This document shows, in pieces, positions 62,296-64,000 of a stretch of DNA of 64,000 bases. Positions within the stretch are counted from its first letter, which is position 1. Each line of letters begins with the position of its first letter. The stretch spans positions 1 through 64,000 of the forward strand of contig CAYPAV010000009.1 of NCBI GenBank assembly GCA_964408805.1. Direction: 5' to 3'. A program made the position numbers and the translations under genes. The notes below the pieces were generated by a model that was not told where the DNA came from, searched no databases, and was given only the letters and a program-made list of their open reading frames with translations. Source of the DNA: CAYPAV01 sp964408805 (GTDB lineage Bacteria > Pseudomonadota > Alphaproteobacteria > UBA8366).

Positions 62296-64000
62296 ATGGA
62301 AATTCGCAACGTCGCGATCATCGCCCATGTCGATCACGGCAAGACGACGCTCGTCGATTGCCTGTTGCGGCAGAGCGGCCTCATCCGCGAAAACCAGCGG
62401 GTGGCCGAACGCGCTCTCGACAGCAACGATCAGGAGCGGGAGCGTGGGATCACCATCCTGGCAAAATGCACGTCGGTCGAATGGAACGGCACGCGGATCA
62501 ACATCGTCGACACGCCGGGCCACGCCGATTTTGGCGGCGAAGTGGAACGGATCCTCAGCATGGTCGACGGGGTGGTGGTTTTGGTCGATGCATCGGAAGG
62601 CCCGATGCCGCAGACGAAATTCGTCGTCGGCAAGGCGCTGGCGCTTGGCCTTCGGCCGATCGTCGTCGTCAACAAGGTCGATAAGTCGGAAGCCCGCCCG
62701 CATGAGGTCCATGACGAGACCTTCGATCTCTTCGGCGCCCTCGATGCGACCGAGGAACAGCTTGATTTTCCCGTTCTTTTCGCCTCGGCGAAGGAAGGCT
62801 GGGCGGCCGCGGCACCGGAAGGACCGAAAGAAGATATGGCGGCTCTTTTCGAGATGATCGTCGCGCATACGCCGCCGCCCGCGGTCGTTTTAGATGGGCC
62901 TTTCCGCCTTCTGGCGACAATTCTGGAGGCGGATCCCTATCTCGGTCGGATGTTGACCGGGCGGGTCGAATCCGGTGTGGTCGAGGTCAATTCGGCGATA
63001 AAGGCGCTTTCGCACGATGGATCCGTTGTCGAGGAAACGCGGATCACCAAACTGCTCGCCTATCGGGGGCTGGAACGGGTGCCGGTGGAGTCGGCGGCGG
63101 CAGGCGATATCGTGGCCATTGCCGGGATGTCCGCGGCCACCGTCGCCAATACGATTTGTGCGCCCGATGTGACCGAGCCGATGTCCGCGCAACCCGTCGA
63201 CCCGCCCACACTCGCCATGACTTTTTCGATCAACGATTCGCCACTCTCGGGCCGTGACGGAGACAAAGTAACCTCGCGGATGATCCTGGATCGATTGAAG
63301 CGAGAGGACGAAGGCAATGTTGCGATTCAGATTTCCGAAACAACCGATCAAGGCGCCTTCGAGGTGTCGGGCCGGGGCGAATTGCAACTCGCGGTCCTGA
63401 TCGAGGAGATGCGCCGCGAGGGGTATGAACTCTCCATCAGCCGCCCCCGGGTTCTTTTCCGCAAGGATTCGGAATCCGGCAAGACGATGGAGCCGATCGA
63501 GGAAGTCGTGATCGATGTCGACGAGGAATTCGCCGGTGCCGTGGTCGAGAAATTGGCTGCGCGGCGCGGCGAGATGATCGAGATGCGGGTAACGGGCGGC
63601 GACAAACAGCGTCTCGTGTTTCATGTTCCGACCAGAAGTCTGATCGGCTATCACGGCGAGTTCATGACCGATACCCGGGGCACTGGTGTCATGAACCGGG
63701 TCTATCACAGCTACGCGCCCTATCGCGGCGAGATCGAGCGCCGGCGGGTCGGCGTGATGATCTCGCGCGAGATCGGCCGGTCGGTACCCTATGCACTCTG
63801 GAACCTGGAGGAACGGGGACCGCTTTTCATCGGGGCCGGCGAGGATGTCTATTGCGGCATGATCATTGGCGAGCATAACAAGGGAAACGATCTCGACGTC
63901 AATCCATTGCGGGCGAAGCAGCTCACCAATATCCGGGCTGCCGGGAAGGACGAAGCGGTCGTTCTCACAACACCTTTGCGGATGACCCTGGAAAAGGCCA
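62296..64000 (+). CDS. typA: Translational GTPase TypA/BipA (partial, runs off the end)
   Basis: Ribosome-associated GTPase of the BipA/TypA family. About 568 residues are present and the last 35-40 are cut off by the window edge. The GTPase motifs are AHVDHGKTTL (P-loop, residues 9-18), RERGITI (switch), DTPGHADFGGEV (DxxG) and VNKVDKS (NKxD). Later segments such as GRGELQLAVLIEEMRREGYE and NPLRAKQLTNIRAAGKDEAV are BipA C-terminal features. ATG at 62296 gives the usual MEIRNVAIIAHVD. It follows the secretion locus by 104 bases and is a housekeeping gene, so that is the likely boundary of the accessory region. Confidence 0.92.
   Translation, partial: MEIRNVAIIAHVDHGKTTLVDCLLRQSGLIRENQRVAERALDSNDQERERGITILAKCTSVEWNGTRINIVDTPGHADFGGEVERILSMVDGVVVLVDASEGPMPQTKFVVGKALALGLRPIVVVNKVDKSEARPHEVHDETFDLFGALDATEEQLDFPVLFASAKEGWAAAAPEGPKEDMAALFEMIVAHTPPPAVVLDGPFRLLATILEADPYLGRMLTGRVESGVVEVNSAIKALSHDGSVVEETRITKLLAYRGLERVPVESAAAGDIVAIAGMSAATVANTICAPDVTEPMSAQPVDPPTLAMTFSINDSPLSGRDGDKVTSRMILDRLKREDEGNVAIQISETTDQGAFEVSGRGELQLAVLIEEMRREGYELSISRPRVLFRKDSESGKTMEPIEEVVIDVDEEFAGAVVEKLAARRGEMIEMRVTGGDKQRLVFHVPTRSLIGYHGEFMTDTRGTGVMNRVYHSYAPYRGEIERRRVGVMISREIGRSVPYALWNLEERGPLFIGAGEDVYCGMIIGEHNKGNDLDVNPLRAKQLTNIRAAGKDEAVVLTTPLRMTLEKA

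Overview
The window is GC-rich DNA from an alphaproteobacterium, most likely of the Rhodospirillales type. This is judged from a full hopanoid locus (hpnN, hpnA, hpnH, hpnG, shc, hpnE, hpnD, hpnB, hpnC), strong codon bias, dense short operons with 4-bp stop/start overlaps, and a CtrA-type TTAA-N7-TTAA box. No tRNA, rRNA, IS element, prophage or CRISPR array was recognised. Genes at both edges are cut: an unidentified C-terminus at 3-149 and typA at 62296-64000.

Region 1 (1 to about 16.9 kb) is the hopanoid locus. It holds the HpnN exporter, sugar epimerase HpnA, IspH for isoprenoid supply, HpnH and HpnG for side-chain building, squalene-hopene cyclase, and the HpnC/D/E squalene pathway. Unusually, it also carries a CDP-alcohol module of one NTP-transferase and three CDP-alcohol phosphotransferases, two of which lack the last Asp of the family motif. 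A phytanoyl-CoA-dioxygenase-like gene lies between hpnC and hpnB. hpnB carries a single-base frameshift.

Region 2 (16.9-31.3 kb) looks catabolic. A ferredoxin reductase is divergent from Rieske oxygenase alpha and beta subunits, with a readable promoter and palindrome between them. HAD phosphatase, enoyl-CoA hydratase, hydantoinase/oxoprolinase A and B, an old-yellow-enzyme, a GYD protein, UbiD and UbiX (flavin prenyltransferase) and an MFS exporter follow. The genes fit oxidation, ring opening, reduction and decarboxylation of a cyclic or aromatic compound; the substrate cannot be read from sequence.

Region 3 (31.3-53.6 kb) is mixed accessory metabolism. It has a divergent YrdC-like protein, acyl-CoA dehydrogenases, TauD-like and PhyH-like dioxygenases, SnoaL-like, luciferase-like, two MmgE/PrpD proteins, SDRs, nitronate monooxygenase, two CaiB/BaiF CoA-transferases (one a tandem fusion), enoyl-CoA hydratase, alpha/beta hydrolase and an acetolactate-synthase-like enzyme. 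It also holds an orphan response regulator, a DUF4197 gene interrupted by an amber codon, and a 62-residue protein gene behind an AT-rich control region with perfect CtrA-like and CRP-like sites.

Region 4 (53.6-62.2 kb) is a complete type I secretion locus. It contains a TolC-like channel, a 983-residue substrate (FecR-like domain, Gly-Glu tandem repeat, six FG-GAP repeats, RTX calcium-binding repeats), an ABC transporter and an HlyD adaptor. A broken copy of the substrate's FecR segment lies just upstream. typA/bipA then begins and runs off the window.
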